In this document: in pieces, positions 1 through 12,273 of the stretch
How positions within the stretch are numbered: the first letter of the stretch is position 1
Layout of the letters: each line of letters starts with the position of its first letter
Source of the DNA: Phytophthora colocasiae
Taxonomy: Eukaryota; Oomycota; Peronosporomycetes; Peronosporales; Peronosporaceae
Direction: 5' to 3'
Assembly: GCA_018806915.1 (NCBI GenBank)
Contig: JAGKQI010000047.1
Location: forward strand, 558,001-622,000
Length of the DNA stretch: 64,000 nt
Translations under genes and position numbers: made by a program
The notes under the pieces: model-generated
Told to the model about the DNA's origin: nothing
What the model saw: only the letters and a program-made list of their open reading frames with translations
Database searches by the model: none

Positions 1-2
1 CG

Positions 3-2246
3 TTTGAGTCTCGGCAGCTCAAGGCTGCTGAGAAGAACTATCCAGTTCATGACAAGGAGCTACTTGCGATGAAGTACGCTCTCGTCAAATTCAGGGTTCA
101 CCTGCTCGGCTCCAAGCCGTTTGTGATCTACACGGATCATGCGTCACTACGCACAGCGACGCAGTCGCCTCACCTCTCGCAGAGGATGGCCCGATGGCTC
201 TCCTTCTTTGCGGAGTATAACTTCGAGGTGAAGTACAAGCCTGGCAGGCAGAACGTCCTCGCTGACGCGTTATCACGTCGCCCGGACTATGAGCTATCTC
301 ATGTCACCTCGGTGACGTCGTCCGTGACGGACATGGTTCGAGCAGCGTACGCTCAGGACGACTCTTGTGTCGCGCTGCTTCAAGCTCTAGGGAGCGATGA
401 GTTTAAGGACTCAAATGTGACTCTGTCACGACGCCTAAAGGCGAGACTCCAACGCTATAGCCTGGAAGGCGGTCTGCTGTACTACAGCACGGGTCAGGAT
501 GACCCACCACGTGTGGTGGTTCCTCACGATGAGGACCTGAAGTATCGCATCCTCTATGAGGCCCACGACACGCCCACAAGCGGCCACCTCGGTCGCGAGA
601 AGACCTACGGCTCGGTGAGCTCCATGTACTGGTGGCCGAAGATGTACAAGTGGGTCAGCACATATGTGCACACGTGCGAGACGTGTCAGCGGGTTAAACC
701 CTCGCCGCATGCGGCAGCGCCTTTGGCGAGCTTGCCTGTACCCTCTGGGTGTTGGCAGTCCATGAGTATGGACTTCGTGTTTGGCCTGCCGAAGGATACG
801 GCAGGCAACACGGGCGTTGTGGTCTTTGTTGACCGTCTGAGCAAGATGGCTCACCTAGCGGCTGTGCCGGACACCGTCGATGGCGCTGGTACAGCGACGA
901 TCTTTATCGATCGGGTCTTCCGCCAGCATGGGCCGCCAGAGACTATTGTCTCGGATCGAGACCCCCGTTTCACGGGTCACTTCTGGACGTCCGTCTTCAA
1001 AGTGCTTGGCACTCGACTGGACATGTCCACGGCGGATCATCCGCAGACCGACGGTCAGACTGAACGCGTGAACCGCGTCCTGGAGGACATCCTCCGCAGC
1101 GTATGCGCTGAAACGCCGAAGCGTTGGAGCGCTATGCTCCCTCTCGTTGAGTTCTCAATGAACAACGCGGTGCATGCCTCGACAGGCTTCACCCCGTTCT
1201 ACGTGAACGGCCTTGCGCATCCGCGCGTCCCGCTCACTCCGCCACGCGGTAGCCTTGGGCTTGGTGGGGGAGAGGCTGTGCCGTCGCTCGACTCCGAGCT
1301 TGCTGATGTCAGCCCCTTGCTGTTCGCAAGCAAGTCGATGACTTCCTCTCGATGAGGCTTAGCGTCTTACGCCGTGTGCGTGACGCAATGGCTGAAAGCC
1401 AAGATGTTCAAAAGGAACAAGCTGATGCCAAAGGCAGAAGCAACATGTGGGAGTTCAAGGTCGGTGACCACGTTTTATTAAACGCTAAGAACCTGCCTAC
1501 ACACGCAGTGTCAGCCGTCTTCAAGACGAAGTTGCGGCCGCGCTTCATTGGACCGTTCACGGTCGTGGCCAAGAAGGGCCTGGCATACACGCTTGACTTG
1601 CCAAAGCGTATGCGAACACATCCTGTGTTCTACGTGGGCTTGCTTAAGCCATATCGGGACCCTGCTCTTGTGAGTTCTGGAGGAGCTGGCGCCGAGTCGG
1701 ACGAAGGCTGCACGGCAGCAGGTGGCAGAGCCACAGGTGGTTGCATCCGAACCAACAGGTCTTGTCAATCCGGAGCAACGTGATGCTCGAGGTCATAGAC
1801 CCGCTGATGCAGCACCAGAGGCGACTCAGACCGGTCCCCGCGACTCTAGGTCTCCTCGAGACCAGTCGCTAAGCGATGGGTCGGATGACCGACGTGGTGG
1901 TCGTGCTCCTTCACCGAGCCGACGCGGGTCTGCAAGCAATGCAGCGCGTCTACACTCGCAGCGCGAGAACCCATCGACCGCTCGTCCTCCTCCTGCTCTG
2001 CTCGATGAGCAAGGTGAGCTTCACTATCACGTGGATCGCCTGATGGCGCGGCGTCGTCGCCAAGGTCACAACCAGTATCTGGTGAAGTGGCGAGGTTACC
2101 CTCACTCACAGAACTCGTGGGAGTTTGAGGTGCCACTACGGCAGGATTGCCCCGACGTCGTTGACGCGTATGATCGGGCACACCCGGTGTCAGACCGCCC
2201 GATGGGGCTGCGACGGAGTCGCCGGGTGCCAAGCACCTCCCACTAA
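3..2246 (+). pseudogene. Ty3/gypsy polyprotein fragment (RNase H-integrase-chromodomain), two frameshifts
   Basis: An open frame enters from the left edge at base 3 and runs to a stop at 1355. It encodes the RNase H end (DKELLAM, then VIYTDHASL, with LADALSRR closing the domain), the integrase zinc-binding region (two His near 560-585, then CETC) and the DDE core (D in SMDF, D in VSDRDPRF, E in DGQTERVNR). The integrase C-terminal region with a GPF motif continues in another frame at about 1336-1783. The chromodomain (LVKWRGYPHSQNSWE) lies in a third frame shift, within 1722-2246, back in the first frame. All catalytic residues are present, so damage is limited to the two shifts near 1336-1352 and 1722-1783. 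It cannot make one polyprotein as it stands. Confidence 0.85.
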
Positions 2247-3157
2247 GGTGGGAGTCCACAGGGTCGTTGCTGAGCTCAGGCTCTGACCCGTAGCTGCAAT
2301 ACTTGCAGCGAGCACGTCGGTGCCGTCGACATGGCATCGAATGCTCAAACTGCAAGTGCAGTAGAGCTACATGCGCCTCGCGCGCGTGTTTCAAGGGTCT
2401 ATGACCCTTTAACAACACTGGCCTATGGCCCGGAGCTTCGCGATCATGAAGCGAAGATGGTTCGTGATGAACAACCGTCTTTATGACGTTCTGTATAAGT
2501 GACAAGTGGTGATGGAAACGGATTCTATCCGATCACCTGACGCTAGAAGCGATCAATGGGTATGACTATGTCATGAGGCACTGTGGATGCCAGGGATGCC
2601 AATGCATTGGACCCCGCATGCTGCATAGCAGTAGGAGGTAGGTAAGCTCCTCCTGAGCGACAGCTTAGCTGTCTGGTGCTCGTTGTCGTGTCTACGACTG
2701 TGCTGAGCACGTGTATTCACAAGACACAGTGTCTGTGACACATAGTGGCGCTTGCGCCTGCTTCAAGGACAACTTGGGCATCAAGCCCTGCACACAGTGC
2801 TCATCCGAGGGTCACATTAACTGTGAAGTGAGTGGGCCCCACTGCTGTGGGGTTCGTGGAACCGTTGGTAGCTTGGAAGGCTTGCCCTGTGGATCACTGA
2901 TCCAGTAGTATCATAGATACGCCACCTGTGGCCTTCTTTCCATGCCCGTAGAGCCCCTTGACTCGAGCCAGTAGGCTCCTATGCTTGGTAAGCATTGGGC
3001 CCAAGTGTGTACCAAGTGGCATCGCGTACGGAGGCGTGTAACACGCACGAGAGACAGCGCCGTCCGCGCAAGGCAAGGTGCCGTGGCCATCGGCCGATAA
3101 TCGCGTCGTGTGTTTACACTTTCCGGATACGGTATCCGGAGTCTTGGTGGGGGAGAG
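2247..3157 (+). other. Gypsy 3' non-coding region up to the polypurine tract
   Basis: About 0.9 kb between the chromodomain stop and the candidate LTR. It holds only short frames on both strands with no recognisable protein. It ends in GGTGGGGGAGAG (3146-3157), a good polypurine tract for plus-strand priming directly abutting TGTAAC. A short palindrome with arms TCCGGATAC/GTATCCGGA lies just upstream (about 3122-3140). Confidence 0.55.
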
Positions 3158-3207
3158 TGTAACGGGGATGTTACACGAATGTTTCTCGTTGGTGTGTGAC
3201 ACACGTG

Positions 3208-3276
3208 GATACATTTATGTGGGTACATAATAGTGTGTGACACTCATGATACATTTATGTGGGTACATAATGGTGT
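3208..3276. repeat. 40 bp-period direct repeat inside the LTR
   Basis: GATACATTTATGTGGGTACA followed by TAAT occurs at 3208 and again at 3248, each copy running on into a GTGTG-rich stretch. It gives two near-identical copies 40 bp apart and is probably a U3 enhancer-like duplication. Confidence 0.6.
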
Positions 3277-3332
3277 GGCACACACGAGTAGATACGTAGA
3301 TGGCCTCAGAGCCTCACGTTACATTTTGATTA

Positions 3333-3359
3333 GGATTTAGTATGTTAGATACTAAATCC
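3333..3359. repeat. Perfect 11 bp inverted repeat (hairpin)
   Basis: GGATTTAGTAT (3333-3343), loop GTTAG, ATACTAAATCC (3349-3359). The arms match perfectly. It lies in the LTR region and could fold as a stem-loop in RNA or mark an old insertion footprint. Confidence 0.7.
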
Positions 3360-3523
3360 GTTACATTTAGGATTAGGACAATAAAGTCAATAAAAATCAG
3401 TTTGCATTTTACATAGTTAGTGTTAGTCCTTTGTTATAGGGACACTGACTCTGTGAGTCCCGTATTTAGTGGACTACTTGGTTCTTGTATAGAACCGAAG
3501 GCTAGTGCCTTGCAAGCAGGACT

Positions 3524-5854
3524 CTACGAGTCAACTAAACTTCCTCTGTGCCGTGCACACCTACGCAGCCCCGCTGCATCCTCCGCGTAGCCGACAACAA
3601 ATCCCAGCTTAGCATTGCCGTGATGCTTACGTTTCCCCTGCGTTACCGGTATGTGCACGTATGCCAGCGCACCAAACTTGCGAATGTGGTGAAGATCCGG
3701 CTTCATCCCGAACATCAACTCGTAAGGTATGCCATTAGCTCCCTTGTTCAAGACCCGATTCTTAATGTACGCTGCGTTCCGCAACGCTTCAGGCCACAAG
3801 TTCCTCGGAAAACCAGCTTGCACCATCATGGCTTTCATCATACCGACGAGAGATTGGTGCGTCCGCTCACATAGGTTCAGCTGTGAGCTCTTTGGTCCGA
3901 CCTTCACATGCTCAATCCCATGAGCAGCGTACCAGCTATCGATCTCCGCATTCACGAATTCACCACCTTTATCTGTCAGCACCTTCTTGACCTTGAATGA
4001 ACTCTGCTGACCTCCACCACGATCTCTTCCTGCTTGCCTTTCCGCCCAGATAATATATTCTTCGATATGTTTGTTCACCACATCACTGGACTTGCTAGTC
4101 AGCATCTTGATCGTGACAAAGCGCGAGTATCCATCCAGAATAACCAGCACTGCTTCGTATCGTGTACCATTTCCCTTGCTTGGGATCAACAGATCAGCGT
4201 ACACCACTTGATTCGGCTCTTTGAGTTTCCGATCAAGCTTCTTCCGAAGAGGTTTCTTCTTCTGCTTCGCGATATGACAGGCATCACACGTGTTCAGTTG
4301 TCGTCGCGTCAGCATCATGCCTCGCACGAGACCCTTGTCGACCATAGTCTTCAAGTACTGTGGGCACGTGTGCGCCAAACGCTCATGCCATAGCGTCAGT
4401 GATCCAACGCCTTCAGCTATCGTGAAATTGCATCTTGCTCTAGCTGGTGGTCTTACAATTGGACTGTCCGAAAGATCCGACGCGTAGAATCCCCACGTTG
4501 CATCTTGCGGTGTAGCAATTGCTATCGTTTTACCTTCTTCCATGATAAAGAAGTTCAGTGTTTCACGCTCATAGTCAAAGTCCAGACCTTGTTCAGCAGC
4601 TAAGCCAGGCGATAACAAACTACAGTCTGCTCCTGGAACGTAGAACACATCATTGAGACGCAATACCGTCTGTACACCATTGACCAGTGTTGACAACACT
4701 ACAGTGCCGACGCCCGTTACTTGAGCTCGAAGTGCATCTGTAAGTCCACGAATACCCCGTGCATGATCAATGTCTTCACTGAAAGTTGCAGTGTAGGAAC
4801 GTCTCCCCGTCACGTGAACATTCGATGCAGTATCGAAAAACCACCATCCTCCATCAGCAGTGTCGTCCTCGCCCTCATGTACACTGGTATCTCGACCACC
4901 GTGTACATCCACCCCCACACGAATCTCCTCTTCATGTTCAGGCTCTGGACCGGAACCACCACCAACGAGAATCGTCACATGCGAACGCGCCTTACGTTTC
5001 TCTTCAGCGTCATCAGCCTCTGCTTTCTTTTTATCCTTTTCGGCTTTCACAGGACAGTTCGGCTTGATATGCTCCGTACTTCCGCAAACAAAACACTTTC
5101 TAGCCTTCTTAGACGCTTTCGTGTCTTCTTGCTTGTCCTGACCTTCATTCTTGCCCTTGTCACCTCCCTTGCCTCCGTTCTTGTTACCCCCGCGATAACC
5201 TCCACTGTTCCTGCTGTGAAACTCCATTTGACGAGCAGCAGCGGCGCGAATCATTTCACGGACTTTTCTGGGTGTGAACTCATCTGGCGTAGCAGAGTAA
5301 CGCACAGATGCTTTCAGGCTTTCGAACTCTGCCTGGTTGGGAAGACTCTCCAACAGCATCTCCACCATGTCAATGTCACTGACGGTGTACTGCAAAGTCG
5401 CCAACTCCGTTCGAATATTGAACATCTTGCACAAATGCAGATTCGCATCACTTCCTGGGGACAACTTCATAGCCCAAAGTTGATTCACCAGGCGACGAAT
5501 ACTGTGGACCTTTACCGTCTTGTTTGTCTTATTCTCGAACAAGTCAATCAAAGCTGCCCACATTCCCGATCCTGTCTTCTTGTCCCGAATCTGCTGCAAG
5601 ATGTCTGGCGGTACCGACGTACCCACCATGCGCCGGATTTGATTCTGCTGGTCATCGAATTTCTCCTTGCCATCATCTGTACCCAAGTCTTCACGCTTGA
5701 TCGTACCGTCCGCAATCGGCATCAGCTTCTTCTCTGTCAGAACCGCCTCCATGGCCCACTTGTACGTCTGCCAGTCCTTCCCGTCCCAGTTCTTGGGAAC
5801 GCCCTCGTTGTTGTACTTGAGCGGCTCCGCCATCTTGAATCGTTCCGAGTGCAC
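3524..5854 (-). pseudogene. Copia GAG-protease-integrase polyprotein, 776 aa, 3'-truncated
   Basis: The domains run in order. The N-terminal GAG (about residues 10-200) starts at the second Met region, MAEPLKYNNEG. A zinc knuckle CFVCGSTEHIKPNC (CX2CX4HX4C) lies near residue 255. The retropepsin-like motif is FFDTASNVHVTG near 340. The GAG-pre-integrase region contains LWHERLAH and CDACHIAKQ. The integrase core has D in VYADLLIP, D in VLTDKGGEF and E in NLCERTHQS. After GFVVGYAED the product turns into an unrelated 17-residue tail and a stop, which marks the deletion point. A 383 aa frame on the opposite strand is only its shadow. The intact frame suggests the truncation is fairly recent. Confidence 0.85.
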
Positions 5855-5888
5855 TGCAGAAGTAGTCCGTGAGTTGGGCTCAGAACCC
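3524..5888 (-). mobile_element. Ty1/copia retrotransposon, truncated (no RT/RNase H)
   Basis: One long minus-strand frame (5854-3524) carries GAG through integrase of a Ty1/copia element, but the sequence leaves the family just after the integrase, near 3600. Reverse transcriptase and RNase H are absent, so the copy is non-autonomous. Upstream on the minus strand, 5888-5871 (GGGTTCTGAGCCCAACTC) resembles the complement of a tRNA-Met anticodon arm and could be a half-tRNA type primer-binding site. No matching LTR pair could be recognised. It lies tail to tail with the gypsy remnant. Confidence 0.8.
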
Positions 5889-6328
5889 TTTAGTGAATCA
5901 CTCTTGATCCGAAGACGACTTGCTCTTTACACGCAAAAAGGAGAACTAAATTAAAACGCTTAGAGTCCTGGCACGAGCTCTCACTACTCCCAGATTTGTA
6001 TCCCAGTATTCCGCTTGTCTCGCGCCTCCTCTCTCATACCGGTCTGATTTGCACTCCTGTTCTCAGCAACGAGTTCAACCTGGAGTACATGGACCTGAAT
6101 TCCAACACTATACAAGGCCAGCAAGGTGGACATCTCTGGCAAATCGTTTAGCGCCGCATTCCCTGCGGGATCCGTCATGACGTTCGAGATTGAAGGAGTT
6201 ACACTCGCTGCTTAATTCGTTTAGATGCAGCTTTTTATTGCATAATTGAGTTAAGACCATCAATACAACAAGCACCTTCATTATTGTGCTCTTTTTGTTG
6301 AAGTGAATTCCTCCTGTATTTTGACCAA
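5889..6328. other. Copia leader remnant and spacer before the first host gene
   Basis: The stretch between the copia start and the promoter of the SfsA-like gene. Its left part (to about 5990) is probably copia leader or LTR. The right part is AT-richer host spacer. I see no RNA gene or convincing protein here. Confidence 0.4.
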
Positions 6329-6341
6329 TCATTGTATTTCG
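6329..6341 (+). promoter_or_regulatory. Oomycete initiator-like core promoter of the SfsA-like gene
   Basis: TCATTGTATTTCG, preceded by CCAA, fits the oomycete core promoter pattern: an initiator with the shape YTCATTYY followed by a T-rich flanking element. It lies 40 bp before ATG 6369 and downstream of an in-frame ATG at 6303. That favours 6369 (or 6409) as the true start. Confidence 0.45.
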
Positions 6342-6368
6342 TTGGCTTTTGGACTTCCTGTGGTAGTT

Positions 6369-7571
6369 ATGACAAGGGCATCAGGTGTTGGGGCGACTGT
6401 CTTTAGGATGCAACTACGCAACAGGAAGCGCGACTTCGCTTCATCCACTGCTATATCTTCCACTACCGATGCTTTAGGCACCAAGTCCTCGAAGAAACGG
6501 GCTGTAAAGCCAAAGCGTTCGTCTCTGGGCTCGAAATCATCCGGTCGGAAGGTGGAAGTCATGGTGCCGGCGGATTCCAAGCTTCCTGTGCTCTCAGCAC
6601 TTAATGAACGAGCGCCCCAAACCTCAAATGACGCTAAAATCCTGCTAACGTATCCGAACTTGGTTCCAGCGCGGCTTCTTCGCCGCTACAAGCGATTTCT
6701 GGCTGATGTCGTGCTTTTGGATGGAACTACCAACGAGGAGAATGTCGACATAGTAGTAGAAGAGGAAGAAGCGGTGGTTACGGTGTACTGCCCGAACACT
6801 GGACCGATGGTGGGGTTGCTAGATGGACTACCAAACGCTCGCGTTCAATTGTCGAAGAGCGACGATCCCAAACGCAAATATGCTTACACACTCGAGATGA
6901 TTCAGGTTCACGTACGTGCTGCTAGGTTACTGGGATTTTATGATGCAGATAACTTACATTGTTGACTGTTGTAGAATGGAGAGAGGAATGTGTGGGTTGG
7001 TGTGCACTCGACGTCTGCGAACAGGATGGTGGAGCAGGCGCTGGCATCTCGGTGGTTTGCTGAACTCGGTCACTACGACTCTGTTCGACGTGAGGTGAAG
7101 TTCGCGAAAAACAGTCGCGTGGATTTTGTACTGACTACGAATGCCGAAGATGGCACTGTCGCTCATGAGAAATACGTCGAGGTGAAGAGTGTTACGCTCG
7201 GGGTAGAAGGATCTGATGGTGCTACGTCGCGCTGCGCGGTGTTCCCCGATACGGTCTCCACTCGAGCACAGAAGCACGTCACTGAGCTGACGGAGCTGTT
7301 GTCGACCAAGATTAAGACCAAGGCTGAAGAAACCAATGAGAAGGATGTTGCTACGCCCACGATCAGCGGAACAATCATCTTCTTGGTGCAGCGCGATGAT
7401 TGCGATGCATTTGCACCGTCAATCCAGCACGACAAGAAATTCGCCGAACTGTGTGCGGTTGCGTCCAAGAGCGGTATCCAACTGCTGGGCTACTCGTGTT
7501 CTTTGGAGCCTGATAAGATCCTTAACTCTGGAACTGTGAGACTTATAGGATCTCTGCCACTACTGGAGTAA
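6369..7571 (+). CDS. SfsA-family DNA-binding/nuclease-like protein (2 exons)
   Basis: The predicted 379 aa protein has exons 6369-6911 and 6975-7571, with a 63 bp GT-AG intron (6912-6974, GTACGT...TTGTAG) that keeps frame. The family match is clear: [10 protein letters not shown], then VYCPNTGPM, then a [17 protein letters not shown] segment, [29 protein letters not shown] and [17 protein letters not shown] plus EVK form the PD-(D/E)XK-like active site of SfsA. Bacterial SfsA is about 230-240 aa; here a basic N-terminal extension of about 100 residues rich in K, R and S is added and may target an organelle or the nucleus. SfsA was named for sugar fermentation stimulation in E. coli; its biological role is poorly known, so function in this organism is open. 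An upstream in-frame ATG at 6303 precedes the likely transcription start and is not used. Confidence 0.85.
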
Positions 7572-7627
7572 ATGGTTCAAACAACTTGTACAAAACCTGA
7601 ATTGGGTCACGAATAAACAGCAATCAT

Positions 7628-8801
7628 CTACGTGTACACGATGCATCGAATGCTTTTCAGCATTACAGCGGCCCATTCCATCATTTCATCGTACAGTTCT
7701 TCAAGCACAAGATCAGAAAGCTGAAACTTGGGTCGTCGTACCTTCATGAAGATGGCGCGCCGCATCGTGACTACCAATTCCTCCTCATCACTACCGTGAG
7801 CAGTCTGTTCACTGCGTCTTTTGCTTGCTGTCAGGACAATTCCACCCGAGGAATCTCGACGGACACGCTCACTAGAGTTATACGGATGTAATTCATCTTT
7901 ATCGATGCAGTCCACAATGAAAACACCGCAAGGCTTACCACCGAAATTCCCTTCGCTCTTGTCAAACATGTGCCGAAACGAGATGGCGTTACCCTCCACA
8001 GCAATTCCTCGTTTGTTTGTAGACACAAACCGGCTGTGGAACGCTTCGTCCTCAATTGTGTCGTAGTCGTCACGAAGCATCACGTGGCCGAGATGCTCGG
8101 AGATGATAATTTCCATGTTGATCATGAAGAACGACAGCGCGTCAAAAACTTGCTGGAGCGATGCGACGCCAGGAAATTGTATCGTGTCAAAACGAACGCA
8201 GCACAAGTCGCCTTGCTCGTTCTCGAATCGGTTTTCCGAGTAGTGTGTTTTCAAGGGGTCAGTGAGATGAGATCGTGACATGACAAAGTCATATGCATTG
8301 CGCAGCTTTGCCTCTCTCATCGCTATGAGGGTTTTCCGTCGCTCGTTCCAATCTTTCGTCAAACAGATACGCGTGTATAGTGGGTAATAAGGCTGGTCAA
8401 GCTGTACCGTGGCAAAAATCATACCGAGTTAGATTTAACCATTTCCAATATACAAACAAGAAAACGTACCAAGCATCGCGATAAAGTTGCTTGAATCGTT
8501 GCAATGTGACTCTGCTGCCGCAGTTTATCAAACAAGAGCGCAGCCAGCTTAAGAGCTAGCGGTCGTAAAATGGGATCTTCCTCCACTTTTAAGTGAAGGG
8601 GTAGCTTTCGAGTCTTGCACACTGCTACTCCAGATTCTAGCAATCGGATCTCCTCCTTCAGCACCTCCTGTTGCATCAATCCGTCTTAAAACGTTGAGTT
8701 TGGACGCTTTCACATCATTAAGTACACACCTTTAGCTCTGCAGGATTCAGCCTTCGTTTCTTGTTAGACGTGCTATCGTTGGTGTCGCGACGCACAAACA
8801 T
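7628..8801 (-). CDS. bZIP-like/START-like oomycete family protein (3 exons)
   Basis: The predicted 347 aa protein has minus-strand exons 8801-8730, 8667-8470 and 8401-7628. Its introns of 62 bp (8668-8729) and 68 bp (8402-8469, with CTAAC branch) are both GT-AG and phase 0. The short N-terminus is basic (NKKRRLNPAELK) and runs across intron 1 into an acidic-hydrophobic helix, a bZIP-like start. The C-terminal 250 residues (REAKLRNAYDFVMSRS, VRFDTIQFPGVASLQQVF, IIISEHLGHVMLRDD) look like the ligand-pocket-type domain of a large oomycete family often labelled START-like or M96 mating-specific. That link is from memory of the pattern, not a search. An in-frame ATG at 9005 would overlap the katanin stop at 8978, so 8801 is chosen. 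Function unknown; a regulatory role is only a guess. Confidence 0.6.
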
Positions 8802-8977
8802 CGTTGCTCCTTTGGCCTCGCCGTTTGCGCACTGAGCGATGCAGCTAACTGATAACCCAATATGGAAGAGGTATAATCGCTGGAAGCGTGGCGCGGTCCA
8901 ATAAAACACTTCGGCTGTCGAATCGACAGTGCCATAGAGAAAGAGCACGACAGTAGTCGTGATCTTTTCTTCAATGA

Positions 8978-11157
<2,180 letters not shown>

Positions 11158-11394
11158 TCCTTCTTCAAGCCTTGTTGAATTTCTTTTTTTGGCGCGACTG
11201 GATATGATTGGGTGAAAAGGAAAGGAAATTTCAGCGAATGAGGAGAAACATATGTGCGCCACATCACGCAACGCCATTTGGCGACACGTAGCGGGCAGGC
11301 AACGCCGTCAGTCACTCGACAACTCGCCAGTCAACGTTGCCTCGAAGAGGAGAGCGACACACGTACAGAACAGACAGATAGACAGATAGTGAGG
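11158..11394. promoter_or_regulatory. Divergent promoter region between katanin p60 and Sec66
   Basis: 237 bp separate the two start codons, so both promoters must lie here or overlap the 5' UTRs. On the minus strand, CCAATCATATCC (around 11193-11204) combines a CCAAT-like sequence with an initiator-like TCATATCC and is a candidate start for katanin. No clear element was assigned to the Sec66 side. Confidence 0.35.
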
Positions 11395-12116
11395 ATGCTG
11401 ACGGACCTACAGATTGTGGCCATCGCGGTGACAGGTGTGACGCTGGTGTTGCTGATCATGGCGGCACGTATGATGATTCCGAAGAAGTCGGACGAGATGG
11501 ACGAGTCCCTGCAGGCCATGATTAACGGCTTTGACTTCGCGCTGCCCGAGGAGGTGGACCAGTACCGTAAGGGCAAGGAAGAGCACCCGGACGACACGGA
11601 GAAGTGCTTCCAGCTGCTGTTCCGCCGCGCGGTGGCAGATATCCCGCTTATTCGCAAGATCCAGTCGGAGAGTTCGGGTATTCAGCGCCTCAAGAAGAAC
11701 GACATCCTTAAGGACGGCTCTTTCCTCAGCTATAAGATGGCTGAAGAGATGATCAATGAGGAAATTAACGAAGTGCGTCGTGAGGCTGAAGAGCTCAAGC
11801 CTGGTACGTCTACAGCGAAACATGTCAAATTTGAATCTGTTGAGCCTGTGCCATTTACTTACTGCTTGATGTTTTTGCTGCAGGTGAGGGCTGGCCCGAC
11901 AAGATCTTCCCCCAGGCCGTGCAGTTTATGAACCAAGTCGCTGAGCAGCAAATGGCAGCACAACGTAAGGCGGCTGAGGCACAGATGAAGGCAATGCAGG
12001 CGGCTCGCGCTAAGGCCATGGCGGAAGCAGAAGCTGCTCAGGCTGCTGTTCAGAACATTGAGGCGCAGGTAGCTGCTAAGGAGAGCGAGGAGGAGACGCT
12101 TCGGAAGAGGAAGTAG
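11395..12116 (+). CDS. SEC66: Sec66/Sec71-type subunit of the post-translational ER translocon (2 exons)
   Basis: The predicted 213 aa protein has exons 11395-11803 and 11884-12116, with an 80 bp GT-AG intron. Residues 5-25 form one membrane anchor (QIVAIAVTGVTLVLLIMAA). Next comes the Sec66 helical region with CFQLLFRRAVADIPLI, then IQRLKKNDILKDGSF, EINEVRREAEELKPG and, over the splice, EGWPDKIFPQAV. The last 60 residues are an Ala/Gln/Lys-rich helix ending RKRK. Sec66 works with Sec62/Sec63 beside the Sec61 channel in post-translational import into the ER. An in-frame upstream start at 11254 overlaps the katanin side of the divergent promoter and encodes nothing family-like, so the ATG before MLTDLQ is preferred. 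The long charged tail exceeds the yeast protein's core domain. Confidence 0.8.
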
Positions 12117-12273
12117 ACGGCGTTGGGACTATTGTGAATGCCGTAGCAGTCTCTGCCGTAAAATTCCTCTTTGGACGTCGTTGCTTCACTGCTTCGGCAC
12201 TCGATCCATTTTGTGAGATAGACAGTTTCGTTTGATCAAATTGTGTCGTTTACGTTCTTCTATTGGACATGTT

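Larger units (their letters stand above)
1..3534 (+). mobile_element. Ty3/gypsy LTR retrotransposon, 3' half, degenerate
   Basis: The window opens inside the polymerase of a Ty3/gypsy element. Visible in order are the end of RNase H, a full integrase, a chromodomain, about 0.9 kb of non-coding tail, a purine-rich tract at 3146-3157 and a candidate LTR starting TGTAAC at 3158. The GAG, protease and reverse transcriptase parts lie beyond the left edge. The coding region changes frame twice, so this copy is dead. The right border is uncertain: sequence from about 3540 belongs to a copia element on the opposite strand, and no target-site duplication could be seen. The integrase plus chromodomain points to the chromovirus-like branch that targets chromatin. 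Confidence 0.85.
3158..3534 (+). repeat. Candidate gypsy 3' LTR (right border uncertain)
   Basis: It starts TGTAACGGGG directly after a purine tract, as expected for a 3' LTR. GTTACA, the inverted partner of TGTAAC, occurs at 3318-3323 and again at 3360-3365, so the LTR could be as short as 166 or 208 bp. Two AATAAA motifs (3380-3385, 3389-3394) would fit a polyadenylation region if it extends further. The 5' LTR lies outside the window, so the borders cannot be tested. Part of 3324-3534 could instead be the 3' LTR of the neighbouring copia element. Confidence 0.4.

Noticed and set aside
2711..3243. Small frames in the gypsy tail (65, 106 and 110 codons)
   Set aside because: Overlapping frames on both strands with no motif; non-coding tail of the retroelement.
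4721..5872. 383-codon frame on + opposite copia
   Set aside because: It is the shadow of the copia GAG-protease frame; composition is random and no family is seen.
11254..11394. Upstream in-frame extension of Sec66
   Set aside because: It is on the divergent promoter side and lacks family similarity; the membrane anchor should be near the N-terminus.
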